Origin: Actinomycetes bacterium
GTDB taxonomy: Bacteria; Actinomycetota; Acidimicrobiia; Acidimicrobiales; Ilumatobacteraceae
Length of the DNA stretch: 64,000 bases
Direction of reading: 5' to 3'
NCBI GenBank assembly: GCA_021414085.1
Contig: JAIOPC010000014.1
Location: 186,001-250,000, forward strand
The notes under the pieces were generated by a model. That model was not told the DNA's origin. It was given only the letters and a program-made list of their open reading frames with translations, and did not search any database. The position numbers were made by a program, and so were the translations under genes. Position 1 is the stretch's first letter, and every line of letters begins with the position of its first letter. Below, piece by piece: positions 34,483 to 43,695 of this stretch.

Positions 34483-35918
34483 CTTGCGTCCTCTGATAGC
34501 GGGAGACGAATGGTCACAACCACACCCTGCCCAGGCGAAGAGTTCAGAGTAACCGTGCCGTCGTGGGCGGCGACGATTGCTTTCACGATGGACATTCCCA
34601 GTCCGGCACCGCCAGTCTGACGGGATCGCGACGAGTCGACGCGGTAGAAGCGCTCGAACACCAACGCTGCCTCTTCCGCCTCCATACCCGGCCCGTTGTC
34701 GCTAACGGTGATGATCGCCTCGTTTGTCTCGGTGTGCAGGTCGATTGCCGAGCTGGTTCCTACGGGTGTGTGTGCGCGCACGTTGGCGAGCAGGTTGTCG
34801 ATCACCTGTCGCAGCCGGGATGCGTCGCCGGTGATGGTGACAACATCGGAGACTCTGAGTGCCACGGGAAACTCGGGGGCCACTGCTCGCGCCGTTCCGA
34901 CGGCCTCGACGAGTAGCGCGGCCAGATCGACCGGCTCCTGTGTCAGCGGTCGACCCTCGTCCAGTCGAGCTAGCAGCAGCAGTTCTTCAACGAGCCCATT
35001 CATGCGGTTCGTTTCGCTGGCGATGCCGTGTATCGCGCGATCAAGGTCGGCCGGATGGTTACGTGCGCCACGTTCAAACAACTCGCTGTATGCGCTCACC
35101 GCCGCCAGCGGCGTGCGCAACTCGTGCGACACATCAGCCACGAACCGACGCAGTCGCTGCTCTGAAGCTCGCAGGTCGGCTTCGACTCGGTCGCGTTCCT
35201 CGAACGCGCCGTCGATTCGATCAAGCATCGTGTTCAGTGCCTTGGCGAGTCTGCCGACCTCCGTGTCGGCCTCGGCGCCGGGTGCTCGGTGGCCGAGTTG
35301 CCCCTCCTCGGCGATAGCCAACGCTGTCTGTTCGACGCTGCGCAGCGGCTTCAGACCAGCACGAACCAGGAACCATCCGCCGACGATCGCCACGATCAGG
35401 GCTCCCGACGCAACGACTATTTCGATCAGCAACAACTGCCGTTGCGATTCTTGAACTTCGTGCATCGGTTGGCCAATGAACAACGTGCTGCCGTCGCTGA
35501 GAAGCGCAATTCGAAGCCTCAGCTCGTCGCTTCCTGAGGTGGTGGTGACCGTTCGAAACACCGCAACATCGCGATCGTCGGTGGGTGACGTGGTCGGCCA
35601 ATCGACGTCGATTTCATCCAAGGCGACGGTGTCGGATTCATGTCCCGGCACGCGTGCCGGGATGAGAAGTTGGGTTGCGCCATCGGGGTCTTGGATTGCG
35701 ACGAAGATCCCTGGCGCGGTCTGCGAAACGAGATACTCCAGATCCTCGTCGCCGGCCGCGACGACCTCCTCGATGGGTTCGTGGGCTCGCTCGAGGGATT
35801 GATCGAGTTGGCGCAGCTGTGCTCGCGAGAACGCGGTATAAGTCGCGATTCCTGCGAGCGTCAGCGCGACCAAGGCGACAACGGCGATGGTGCCCACGAG
35901 TCGAGTGCGCAGCGACAC
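34479..35918 (-). CDS. two-component sensor histidine kinase
   Basis: 479 aa. Two membrane segments (about 8-30 and 165-187) flank an extracytoplasmic sensor of about 135 residues; then HAMP, HisKA with phospho-acceptor His in VADVSHELRTPLAAV, and HATPase motifs VIDNLLANVRAHT (N-box), SDNGPGM (G1) and GGAGLGMSIVKAI (G2). The GTG start abuts the response regulator stop. Signal unknown. Confidence 0.95.
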   Translation of the reverse strand: MSLRTRLVGTIAVVALVALTLAGIATYTAFSRAQLRQLDQSLERAHEPIEEVVAAGDEDLEYLVSQTAPGIFVAIQDPDGATQLLIPARVPGHESDTVALDEIDVDWPTTSPTDDRDVAVFRTVTTTSGSDELRLRIALLSDGSTLFIGQPMHEVQESQRQLLLIEIVVASGALIVAIVGGWFLVRAGLKPLRSVEQTALAIAEEGQLGHRAPGAEADTEVGRLAKALNTMLDRIDGAFEERDRVEADLRASEQRLRRFVADVSHELRTPLAAVSAYSELFERGARNHPADLDRAIHGIASETNRMNGLVEELLLLARLDEGRPLTQEPVDLAALLVEAVGTARAVAPEFPVALRVSDVVTITGDASRLRQVIDNLLANVRAHTPVGTSSAIDLHTETNEAIITVSDNGPGMEAEEAALVFERFYRVDSSRSRQTGGAGLGMSIVKAIVAAHDGTVTLNSSPGQGVVVTIRLPLSEDAS

Positions 35919-36638
35919 TCAAGCCTCCGTTTCGCCTTCGCGGAGCACGTAGCCCACGAGACGAATGGTGTGAATGAGAGGTGGCCCCAACCGGTTGATC
36001 TTCTTGCGCAAGTAGCTGATGTAGGTCTCCAAGATGTTGGAGTCGCCGTCGAAGTCGTAATGCCACACGTGGTCGAGAATCTGCGTCTTCGACAGCACCC
36101 GCTGTGGATTCATCAAGAAGAACCGCAGCAGGTTGAACTCGGTAGCGGTCAGCTCGATCGCTGTCCCGGCGCGCGTTACTTCGCGCGTGTCGGGATCGAG
36201 CACGACGTCGGCGAACTGCAGTTGGTTGCCGGTGGGAGCGGCTGCTGCGGTCCGCTGCAAGATGGCGCGCACGCGCACGACGATCTCTGCCAGCGAGAAC
36301 GGCTTGGTGACGTAGTCGTCGCCTCCGGCGGCGAAACCGGCGATCTTGTCGTCGAGTGCATCACGCGCGCTGAGGAATAGCACCGGAATGTCGAGCCCAT
36401 CCGCTCGGATACGCCGGGCCACCTCCAGGCCGTCGATGTCGGGCAGCATCACGTCCAGCACGATCAGATCGGGGACGCTGGTCTGCGCTTGCGTAAGACC
36501 GTCGCGACCAGTGCGTGCCTCGAGCACCTCGAAGCCTTCGTAACGCAGCGCAGTAGCGACCGCGTCGATGATCGACGGTTCGTCATCGACGACAAGAATT
36601 CGTCTGGCGGCGGTCGTCACGACTTCAGTCAACACCAC
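35919..36638 (-). CDS. OmpR/PhoP family response regulator
   Basis: 239 aa. The receiver has VVDDEP acids, phospho-acceptor Asp in LIVLDVMLPD and Lys in YVTKPFS; the C-terminal winged helix has ELTATEFNLLRFF, LSKTQILDHVW and YISYLRKKIN. Similar in build to mycobacterial TrcR/TcrX-type regulators. GTG start 36638. Upstream direct repeats spaced 11 bp look like its own binding site. First gene of the RR-HK-FRD-FMN operon. Confidence 0.95.
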   Translation of the reverse strand: MVLTEVVTTAARRILVVDDEPSIIDAVATALRYEGFEVLEARTGRDGLTQAQTSVPDLIVLDVMLPDIDGLEVARRIRADGLDIPVLFLSARDALDDKIAGFAAGGDDYVTKPFSLAEIVVRVRAILQRTAAAAPTGNQLQFADVVLDPDTREVTRAGTAIELTATEFNLLRFFLMNPQRVLSKTQILDHVWHYDFDGDSNILETYISYLRKKINRLGPPLIHTIRLVGYVLREGETEA

Positions 36639-36671
36639 CGGTGGGAGATCGCCAGCTGATCCTCGGCATTC

Positions 36672-36689
36672 TCAGCTGGCTCTTAGCTC
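36672..36689 (-). promoter_or_regulatory. OmpR-type direct repeat upstream of response regulator
   Basis: On the minus strand GAGCTAA-GAGC-CAGCTGA: two related heptamers with an 11-bp period, the usual half-site spacing for OmpR/PhoP dimers. It lies 34-51 nt before the start codon. CCAGCTGA (36652) with TCAGCTGG (36672) also makes an inverted repeat. Confidence 0.45.
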
Positions 36690-36696
36690 TGCTGTA

Positions 36697-38124
36697 TCAG
36701 TTTGCCGGCAAGTACCAGGTGTCGCCTTTGAGGATTCGGTCGGCTTCGGCCGGGCCCCACGAGCCGCGGAAGTACGGATGTACCGCCGTGCCAACGCCGC
36801 CTGTGGCCGTACCGGCGGCACTGTCGAGTGCTGGTTGTATGACTCGCCACGTTTGCTCGACGATGTCTTCGCGCGCGAATCGGCGCGGTTCGCCGGCGAG
36901 GGCATCGCCGAGCAGTCGTTCGTATGCCTCGCGGCGCTCACCCAAGGCGGCGGCGAAATCGACTGCCACATCCACCTGCTGACTGTCGAGATGTTGTCCG
37001 GGTGTCTTGGCCTGCAAAGTGAACGTGACGCCATCTTGTTTGCCGAGGCGGAAGCGGACAAGGTTGCGCTCGGGCGTTGGGCCGCCTGCCTCATCGAACA
37101 GCAGGCTCGGAGGTTCGCGAAACTCGACCACTACCTCAGTCGCGTTTGCCGTCAGTCCCTTGCCGCAGCGCACGAACCACGGCACGCCAGCCCAGCGCCA
37201 CGAATCGATTTCAAGTTTGGCGGCTACGAACGTTTCAACAGTCGAATCCTGCGCAACGCCTTCTTCCTCGCGGTAGCCCACGTACTGTCCGCGCACCATC
37301 ATTGCCGGATCGATTGGACGCATCGCCGCGAACACTTTCGCCTTTTCGTCTTGCAGGAAGCTGCTCTCCGGCCCGACCGGGGGCTCCATCGCGACCAGCG
37401 CCAGAACTTGCAGCAGGTGGTTCTGCAGAACGTCGCGGATTGTGCCGACACCGTCGTAGAACGATCCTCGACCCTCGACACCGATCGTTTCGCTCATCGT
37501 GATCTGCACGCTGCGCACGTAGTTGCGGTTCCATACGGGCTCAAGCAACGTGTTGCTGAAACGGAACACGAGCAGATCTTCCACGCTCTCCTTGCCGAGG
37601 TAGTGATCGATGCGGAAGATGCGCTCTTCGGGGAAGATCGTGTGCAGCGTCGTGTTCAATTCCTTCGCGCTGGCGAGGTCGCGGCCAAATGGCTTTTCGA
37701 CGACGATGCGACCGCGTTCGTTGAGCCCTACTGAGGCAAGCGACTGTGCGACAGTCGGAAACATCGTTGGCGGGATCGCCATGTAGAAGACGGCGTGCTC
37801 GCTCTTGTGTTTCTTCAGGGTTCTCGCGAGCGTTGCCCAGGTTTTGGGGTCGGCGTAATCGCCTTGGATGAGGTCGAGGCGCGCCAGCAGGCTGTCGATC
37901 ACGGCTGCCTTCGCGTCGGGGATGGCGGCGAGCACGGAGTCGTGCGCATGTTGGCAGAACGCGGCGTCGCTCCAATCGCTACGCGCAACGCCGACGACCG
38001 GCACGTTCAGCGTGCCGTGATCTTCCATGCGGTACAGCGCGGGGAACAACTTGCGCTTGCTCAGATCGCCAGTGGCGCCGAACAATACGAGTGCATCGGC
38101 GATTGGTTGCGGACCAGCGCTCAC
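36697..38124 (-). CDS. zwf: glucose-6-phosphate 1-dehydrogenase
   Basis: 475 aa. NADP-binding GATGDLSKRKLFPALY at the N-terminus, catalytic motif RIDHYLGKESVEDLLVFRF, and the C-terminal RGSWGPAEADRIL. Oxidises glucose-6-P to 6-phosphogluconolactone. GTG 38124 overlaps the gnd stop (GTGA), so zwf is the second gene of a gnd-zwf operon for the oxidative pentose phosphate branch. Confidence 0.97.
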   Translation of the reverse strand: MSAGPQPIADALVLFGATGDLSKRKLFPALYRMEDHGTLNVPVVGVARSDWSDAAFCQHAHDSVLAAIPDAKAAVIDSLLARLDLIQGDYADPKTWATLARTLKKHKSEHAVFYMAIPPTMFPTVAQSLASVGLNERGRIVVEKPFGRDLASAKELNTTLHTIFPEERIFRIDHYLGKESVEDLLVFRFSNTLLEPVWNRNYVRSVQITMSETIGVEGRGSFYDGVGTIRDVLQNHLLQVLALVAMEPPVGPESSFLQDEKAKVFAAMRPIDPAMMVRGQYVGYREEEGVAQDSTVETFVAAKLEIDSWRWAGVPWFVRCGKGLTANATEVVVEFREPPSLLFDEAGGPTPERNLVRFRLGKQDGVTFTLQAKTPGQHLDSQQVDVAVDFAAALGERREAYERLLGDALAGEPRRFAREDIVEQTWRVIQPALDSAAGTATGGVGTAVHPYFRGSWGPAEADRILKGDTWYLPAN

Positions 38125-39152
38125 TTCTCGCCCTTTGCCTTGTCGTGAACTTCGCTGTGGCCACCGAAGCCGGCGCGCATGGCGGACAACACCTTGTGCG
38201 CCACATCGCCGCGATCGCGTGAGTAGAAGCGATCCCAGAGGGATGCGGCGAGTGTCGGCACCGGCACGCCTTCATCAACCGCGGCGTGAATCGTCCAGCG
38301 GCCTTCACCGCTATCGCTGACTCGACCCTGGTATTCGGCCAACTCGGGGTCGGCCTGCAGTGCTTGCGCGGTGAGGTCGAGCAACCAGCTACTCACAACG
38401 CTGCCCCGGCGCCACACCTCGGTGACGGCCGCGAGATCGATGTCGTAGCGGTAGTACTCGGGGTGAGTGAGCGGGGCGGTCTCGGCATCCTGTGCGCGGG
38501 ACTCGCTGCCGATGTTGGCCTTCGCCAACACGTTGAGCCCTTCGGCGTAAGCTGCCATCAACCCGTACTCGATGCCGTTGTGCACCATCTTCACGAAATG
38601 GCCGGCGCCGCTTGGGCCGCAATGCAGCCAGCCGCGTTCCTCAGTGGTGGGCTTGCCTGTGCGACCGGGCGTGCGTGCCGCGGCCTCGACGCCTGGCGCC
38701 AGCGCATCGAAGATCGGAGCGAGCTCCTTTACGGACTCATCCGGACCGCCGACCATCAGGCAATAGCCGCGCTCCAAGCCGAACACCCCGCCGCTGGTGC
38801 CGACATCGACATAGTTGATTCCCTTGGCGGCGAGCGGCGCGGCGCGATCGACATCGTCGCGGTACCACGAGTTACCGCCGTCGATCAGCGTGTCGCCGGG
38901 CGACAGCAACGGCTCGAACGCGGCGATCGTGTCGGCGACGAATGCGGCGGGCACCATCAACCAGATGTGGCGCGGCGCCTTCAGCGCGTCGACCACTTCC
39001 TTTGGGGTCCGCGCGCCACGCGCGCCCTCCTTTTCCATCGTCTCGACGGCCGCCTTGTTGACGTCGTAGGCGACACATTCGTGGCCGGCGAGTTGCAACC
39101 GGCGAACCATGTTGGCGCCCATTCGCCCCAACCCGACCATTGCGATCTGCAT
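38121..39152 (-). CDS. gnd: 6-phosphogluconate dehydrogenase, decarboxylating (short form)
   Basis: 343 aa, shorter than the 470-aa dimeric type. Rossmann motif AMVGLGRMGANMVRRL, then DGGNSWYRDD, DVGTSGGVFGLERGYCLM, and the catalytic Lys region GAGHFVKMVHNGIEYGLM. Short forms are often NAD-linked (family knowledge). ATG 39152 has TACCTT 6 nt upstream, so it is probably leaderless; the reading further upstream lacks homology. Confidence 0.94.
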   Translation of the reverse strand: MQIAMVGLGRMGANMVRRLQLAGHECVAYDVNKAAVETMEKEGARGARTPKEVVDALKAPRHIWLMVPAAFVADTIAAFEPLLSPGDTLIDGGNSWYRDDVDRAAPLAAKGINYVDVGTSGGVFGLERGYCLMVGGPDESVKELAPIFDALAPGVEAAARTPGRTGKPTTEERGWLHCGPSGAGHFVKMVHNGIEYGLMAAYAEGLNVLAKANIGSESRAQDAETAPLTHPEYYRYDIDLAAVTEVWRRGSVVSSWLLDLTAQALQADPELAEYQGRVSDSGEGRWTIHAAVDEGVPVPTLAASLWDRFYSRDRGDVAHKVLSAMRAGFGGHSEVHDKAKGEK

Positions 39153-39174
39153 GGTCACAAGGTAGCCAGCCGGA

Positions 39175-39180
39175 TACCGT
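39175..39180 (+). promoter_or_regulatory. putative -10 elements of divergent gnd and MDMPI promoters
   Basis: TACCGT on the plus strand ends 8 nt before ATG 39189. On the minus strand TACCTT ends 6 nt before the gnd ATG at 39152. The whole divergent gap is only 36 bp, so both transcripts must be leaderless or start inside it. Confidence 0.4.
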
Positions 39181-39188
39181 GAGCGGTC

Positions 39189-39836
39189 ATGAACGCAATC
39201 GAACGCGACGTTCGCGGTGCCACCGCCGCGCACGCCAATCTGCTAGCGGCGCTGCAGTCGCTCACCGACGAGAAGGCGCGGTCGGCATCGGTGCTACCCG
39301 ATTGGACGGTCGGCCATGTGCTCACACACATCGCGCGCAACGCCGACAGCTTCCTCTTAATGGTCGACGCGGCCAACCGTGGCGAGGTGGGTTCCCAGTA
39401 TCCAGGCGGCCTCGATCAGCGAAACGGCGACATCGAAACAGGCGCCAATCGTTCCGCGGCTGACTTGGTTGCAGATGTGGCCACGGCGATCGCCCGCCTT
39501 GAGACAGCTTGGGCAGCCACCGGTCCACAGGGTTGGGAGGGCACTGGCCAGACGTTGCTCGGCCCGGTGCCGATCAACGCGCTGCCTTTTCGCCGTTGGC
39601 GCGAGACAGTTGTGCACCATGCCGACTGCGGCTTCACCAGCGAGGGTTGGCGCGACTGGCCAACTGAGTATGTGCGCTTGGAACTCGAGCAAATGACGAT
39701 GTTGTGGGCGAGTCGTAAGCCGATGGGGATGACGACTCTGCCCACGCAGGCCTTGGCGGTCGACGACCGTCATCGGCTGGCGTGGCTGATGGGTCGCGCG
39801 GCGATTGATGGCCTGACACCAGCGGGCATCTACTGA
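39189..39836 (+). CDS. maleylpyruvate isomerase family (mycothiol-dependent, DinB-like) protein
   Basis: 215 aa. Four-helix DinB/MDMPI fold: LPDWTVGHVLTHIARNADSF carries the first metal His, and RRWRETVVHHADCGF the HxxxD-type pair; LAWLMGRA is near the C-terminus. The family performs mycothiol-dependent isomerisation or conjugation, consistent with inositol synthase in the window. Stop overlaps the copC-copD gene by 1 nt (TGATG). Confidence 0.88.
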   Translation: MNAIERDVRGATAAHANLLAALQSLTDEKARSASVLPDWTVGHVLTHIARNADSFLLMVDAANRGEVGSQYPGGLDQRNGDIETGANRSAADLVADVATAIARLETAWAATGPQGWEGTGQTLLGPVPINALPFRRWRETVVHHADCGFTSEGWRDWPTEYVRLELEQMTMLWASRKPMGMTTLPTQALAVDDRHRLAWLMGRAAIDGLTPAGIY

Positions 39837-41458
39837 TGGGACGAATTGCACGCCTTGCCACAGCTGGGGCCTTGCTCGCCGGTGCTCTGTTGTTGGGCTC
39901 GTCGTCGACTGTTTTCGCACACGCGTCGCTGCAGTCGAGTACGCCAGCGTCGAACAGCGTGCTGGAAGAGTCGCCGACCGCGATCGTGCTCGAGTTCGAC
40001 GACTCGATCGAAGTAGCGGTCGCCAGCGTTGAATTGTTCGATGGCAACGGCGACGCGATTGCAATCGATCCACCGCGGCAAGGCGACGACGACACGATCG
40101 TCACCGCGTCGGTTCCAGCGCTTGCAGACGGTCTTTACGCAGTCATTTGGCGGGTCACCTCCGCCGACGGGCATCCGGTCGACGGCTCATTCAGTTTCCA
40201 GATCGGCACCAGCAGTAGTGACGTGACTGGCGACGAGTTGATCAACCAGGTTCGCGCCGGCGCCCATTCGCCCGCCTCTGTGCGTTGGGCGTACGGGATC
40301 GCGCGTTTCTTGTCCGTACTCGGCGCTATTGCGCTGATCGGTGTCGGCGGCTGGTTGCTGACTGGTGCCACGGCTGTCGGCGACCGCGCCATCGCTCGGC
40401 GGTGGTGCCGAGTTGCGGCCGGCGTGTTCCTGTTCGGCTCGGCGATGGCGTTCGCACTCTTTGGCGTGCAGGCGACCGCCGGCTCCATCGGTGACGCGTT
40501 CGACCCAAGCGTGTGGAGCAAGGTCGCCGGTGTCGACACGGGTCGCGCGTTGTTGTTGCGCCTTGTGTTCGCCGGCGCGCTTCTGGCACTCGCGATCGTG
40601 TGGGATCGCCGCTCGCAGGGCTGGTGGCGCGGTGGCGCCGCGGCTGGCAGTGTGCTCGGCCTGGCGACGTTCCCGCTCGCCGGTCATCCGAACTCGTCGC
40701 ATCCGCGCCTGCTGTGGTTCGCGGTCGATCTTGTCCACCTCGGCGCAATCGTGGTTTGGATTGGCGGACTGTTCATGTTGTTGCTCGCGGGACGCGAGCT
40801 GCTCGCAGCCGCACGCGGCGAGCGAATCGCTCGTCGATTCTCGGCAACGGCCGCGGTGTGCGTGCCGCTCATCGTCGCTACCGGCGTGTTGCAAACGTGG
40901 AAGTTGGTTGGCGGTTTCGACGACGTCGCCGTAACCGACTGGGGACGCATTCTGCTGATCAAGGTCACACTGGTTGTGGTCTTGTTGGCGGTCGCTGGCG
41001 TCTCGCGTTGGCTGCTGTTGCACGACGGGTCGAGCTCGATCCGTCGCACCGTTGTCGTGGAGGCTGTGGTTGGAGTAGTGGTGGTTGCTCTCGCAGCCGG
41101 AATGGTTGGGTTGCCGCCAACTCCTGTCGTCGCGGCACAGCCGTTCGCGGCGCGAGTGGTGAGCGAGGGAATGATTGTGGAGCTCAGCGTTGGCCCCGGC
41201 GCTGTCGGTCGTAACGAACTTCATGTCGTGATTACGCCACCTGGTGGGTCGATCGTGCCGGTGATCGCTGCTGCTGCGCGCGTGGCGCTTCCCGACGAAG
41301 CCGTGCCTGCTGCACCAGTGCAACTGGTAGCGGAGGGAGTCAACCACTACAGCGGCTTTGTCACGTTTCCGCGTTCAGGGGATTGGACCCTTGATGTCAT
41401 CATCGAGGTGACGCCGGGGCAAACCGTGCTGGTCAAGCGGACAGTTCCAATTCCGTAA
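39836..41458 (+). CDS. CopC-CopD fusion, copper resistance/uptake protein
   Basis: 540 aa. After a signal peptide the mature N-terminus begins with His (FAHASLQSSTPASNSVLEESP), the CopC copper ligand; a second conserved His is in SADGHPVDGSFSF. Residues about 150-430 hold eight or so membrane segments of CopD (AGHPNSSHPRLLWFAVDLVHLGAIVVWIGGLF). The C-terminal ~100 residues form an extra extracytoplasmic beta domain. Binds copper outside and probably moves it inward. Confidence 0.92.
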   Translation: MGRIARLATAGALLAGALLLGSSSTVFAHASLQSSTPASNSVLEESPTAIVLEFDDSIEVAVASVELFDGNGDAIAIDPPRQGDDDTIVTASVPALADGLYAVIWRVTSADGHPVDGSFSFQIGTSSSDVTGDELINQVRAGAHSPASVRWAYGIARFLSVLGAIALIGVGGWLLTGATAVGDRAIARRWCRVAAGVFLFGSAMAFALFGVQATAGSIGDAFDPSVWSKVAGVDTGRALLLRLVFAGALLALAIVWDRRSQGWWRGGAAAGSVLGLATFPLAGHPNSSHPRLLWFAVDLVHLGAIVVWIGGLFMLLLAGRELLAAARGERIARRFSATAAVCVPLIVATGVLQTWKLVGGFDDVAVTDWGRILLIKVTLVVVLLAVAGVSRWLLLHDGSSSIRRTVVVEAVVGVVVVALAAGMVGLPPTPVVAAQPFAARVVSEGMIVELSVGPGAVGRNELHVVITPPGGSIVPVIAAAARVALPDEAVPAAPVQLVAEGVNHYSGFVTFPRSGDWTLDVIIEVTPGQTVLVKRTVPIP

Positions 41459-41464
41459 GGCTCG

Positions 41465-43288
41465 TCAGCCGGCGATTTCCGCGCAGTTCGATTGCGCCTC
41501 GCTCGAGCCGACGAACGCGGCGAGCAAGTCACTCGCTTGTCGACTCAGTTCGCCGTTCGCGCCGCCGGGTAGGCCGCTTCGCCACTGCGTGAATGTGTCG
41601 TGATATTCGGCCGACGGACACCACGAGGCGCTTGCGCCGACGTTAACGATTGGTGGCAGCGGATGTGACGCGTCGATCCTGCCGTCGGCGATCCACTGTT
41701 GAAACAGTCGCGAGATCGCGTCTGCGCCGGCGAGTGTGAGCGCAACGTCCATCGTGCGCTCGGCGCTGCGCCGCACTCCGGTCGGGTCGGGCTGACCGAG
41801 GTACGCGTTCAGTTGGTTGCCCAACGCCGTGAGTGCAAAGCCGGTGGCGATGCCCACGAGCGGGCCGCCCGGGAGAAAGCTGCTCGCCACGCCGACGACG
41901 GTCCACATCAGGTTGAAGCGCTCGTCGGTGCTCGCGATCTCGTCGTCGACGCGCTCATTGACGGACAGCTGTAACACCAGATTCAACAGTTCGCCCACTT
42001 GGTTGGCCGCGGTCATGTCGTGTTTCGAAAGCGAATCGAGAAAGCCGAGATGGATTCGCTCGGCATCGGCTGCCAACTGCTGCAGCGCTTGCTCGTCGTG
42101 CAGCGCCACGCGCAGTGCGGCGGCCTTTGCTCCGGCCGACGCGTCCCAGTCGTCGTTGCTCATCGTGAACTGCGTGAGCCATGGTGCGGCGAGGTTCCCC
42201 AGGAATGCTCCGTACTCGCCTGGATGCCCGTCGTTGTCGAACCCCGATCGCTGATACGGATCGGTGCGGAAGTAGTCGAGTATCGCGAGCACCGCGCGAC
42301 CTGCGGCATCGGATGTGGTGTTCGTGGGATCAGTTCCAACAAGTATCACTTGGTAGGCCAAGTCGGGGTCGTTCAGCGTCTCGAACAGAATCGCGGGCCG
42401 CCGCGCTGCGAGTTCGGTGAACCACACACACGCGGCGGGATTGTCGAGTAGCAATGGCAACAGCACATCGGCGGCGTTCGGGCCCGGGCCGACTTGCCGG
42501 TCGATCGTCGTCGGGGCAGTTGAGTCGTTCTTGAGCGCGAGCCAGTTCGTGAGCAACTCGTGTGCGAGCGTTGCAACCGTCATCGCGTCGGGGCGCAATG
42601 AACGCACCATCAGCGCCTGCACATATGGATCCACGTCGTCAATCGGGGGCAGCAGCACATCGAGGGTGGCGGACTTGCCAGCGGTGAGTGCGCCGGGTGC
42701 CAGGGTCGTTGTCCAAACCTGCATCAACCCGTCGAAGACCGTCGCGATTTCTGGGCGCCCAGCGCGCGCGTATTCAAGACCCAGCACGTCTGTGACGGTC
42801 TTCCACGAATCGAAGTTGGCAAGGAACTCCGCGCTCAGTGCTCGATTGCGTCCGATGATCTGCAGCTGCTGCGTCAGCCAGCGCAGTTGCTCGTGATCCC
42901 GAGCCAGGTTCAGAAGATCTGCACTATTCAGCATTGCGCCGAGCGCGCGTGCTTCGGCTGCGGTGACCACGGTTGGATCGTCGTTCAGCGGGTCGCGTTG
43001 CACCGCCCACCCATAGCCGTCGGCCATGACATTGATCAACGCGTTTTGCAGGTTGTCGGTGAGCCCCGCGAAGTACCACCACGCGCGCGTCAGAGCCGTG
43101 TTGTCCAGGATCTGAGCGATCAGGGGTAGCCACACGAGCTCGATCTCGTTGCGGATGCTGGCAACCGATCGCATTGCGTCTACCGCGGTCGGATCACCGC
43201 AGCGAATCGCACGCAGCTCTTCGACTGCTGCGACCAAGTGGTGCTTGAGGTAGGCAACGCGTTCGGGGTCGTACGCGAGCAGCCCCAC
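41465..43288 (-). CDS. large hypothetical protein, partner of WXG100-like protein
   Basis: 607 aa, mostly helical, without a signal peptide. A glycine-rich hydrophobic stretch at about 475-500 (SSFLPGGPLVGIATGFALTALGNQL) could insert in a membrane. A loop YQRSGFDNDGHPGEYGAFLGNLAAPWL resembles large helical proteins (DUF6571-like) found beside WXG100 proteins; this is tentative. GTG start 43288 overlaps the stop of the small upstream gene (TAGTG), so the two are translated together. No recognisable toxin domain at the C-terminus. Confidence 0.7.
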   Translation of the reverse strand: MGLLAYDPERVAYLKHHLVAAVEELRAIRCGDPTAVDAMRSVASIRNEIELVWLPLIAQILDNTALTRAWWYFAGLTDNLQNALINVMADGYGWAVQRDPLNDDPTVVTAAEARALGAMLNSADLLNLARDHEQLRWLTQQLQIIGRNRALSAEFLANFDSWKTVTDVLGLEYARAGRPEIATVFDGLMQVWTTTLAPGALTAGKSATLDVLLPPIDDVDPYVQALMVRSLRPDAMTVATLAHELLTNWLALKNDSTAPTTIDRQVGPGPNAADVLLPLLLDNPAACVWFTELAARRPAILFETLNDPDLAYQVILVGTDPTNTTSDAAGRAVLAILDYFRTDPYQRSGFDNDGHPGEYGAFLGNLAAPWLTQFTMSNDDWDASAGAKAAALRVALHDEQALQQLAADAERIHLGFLDSLSKHDMTAANQVGELLNLVLQLSVNERVDDEIASTDERFNLMWTVVGVASSFLPGGPLVGIATGFALTALGNQLNAYLGQPDPTGVRRSAERTMDVALTLAGADAISRLFQQWIADGRIDASHPLPPIVNVGASASWCPSAEYHDTFTQWRSGLPGGANGELSRQASDLLAAFVGSSEAQSNCAEIAG

Positions 43289-43569
43289 TAGTGCTGCCCG
43301 ATCAGCCGCGCTCGCGCCTCGAGTTCGTTGGCCAGTCGCTCGAGTCGGCGCGCCTCAATGATGAGCCCGTCGGCTTGCGCCCCCAACGTGATCGGGATTC
43401 TGCGCAGTGCTTCGTCGCACGATTGTGGTGATGGCCCCACCCAGGTGTCGGATCCGGCTGAGCGGTAGCAATCCAACACGCGCGGCGCGTTCAGTCGCTG
43501 CGCGAGCGATCGCAAGTTAGACGCGCGCATGCGTAGCTGATCCGCGGACGCAGAACCTGTGAGTGTCAT
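43288..43569 (-). CDS. small WXG100-like helical protein
   Basis: 93 aa from ATG 43569; longer forms from GTG or TTG to 43677 are possible. Two helices (RMRASNLRSLAQRLNAP and LIIEARRLERLANELEARAR) flank a turn DTWVGPSPQSC, like the WxG hairpin of ESAT-6/WXG100 proteins. Size and coupling to a large helical partner support this; no type VII secretion genes are in the window. Confidence 0.6.
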   Translation of the reverse strand: MTLTGSASADQLRMRASNLRSLAQRLNAPRVLDCYRSAGSDTWVGPSPQSCDEALRRIPITLGAQADGLIIEARRLERLANELEARARLIGQH

Positions 43570-43695
43570 CTGAAGTAACTGGGCACGCCCCGCCTTCACC
43601 ACCGGCAACACCGCGTTTGAACGCTGCCGCACGCATACCGCGCGGCAGCGAACAAACGGGACGATCGCCCGCGTCAAGGCGGCGGTGAGATCGCT

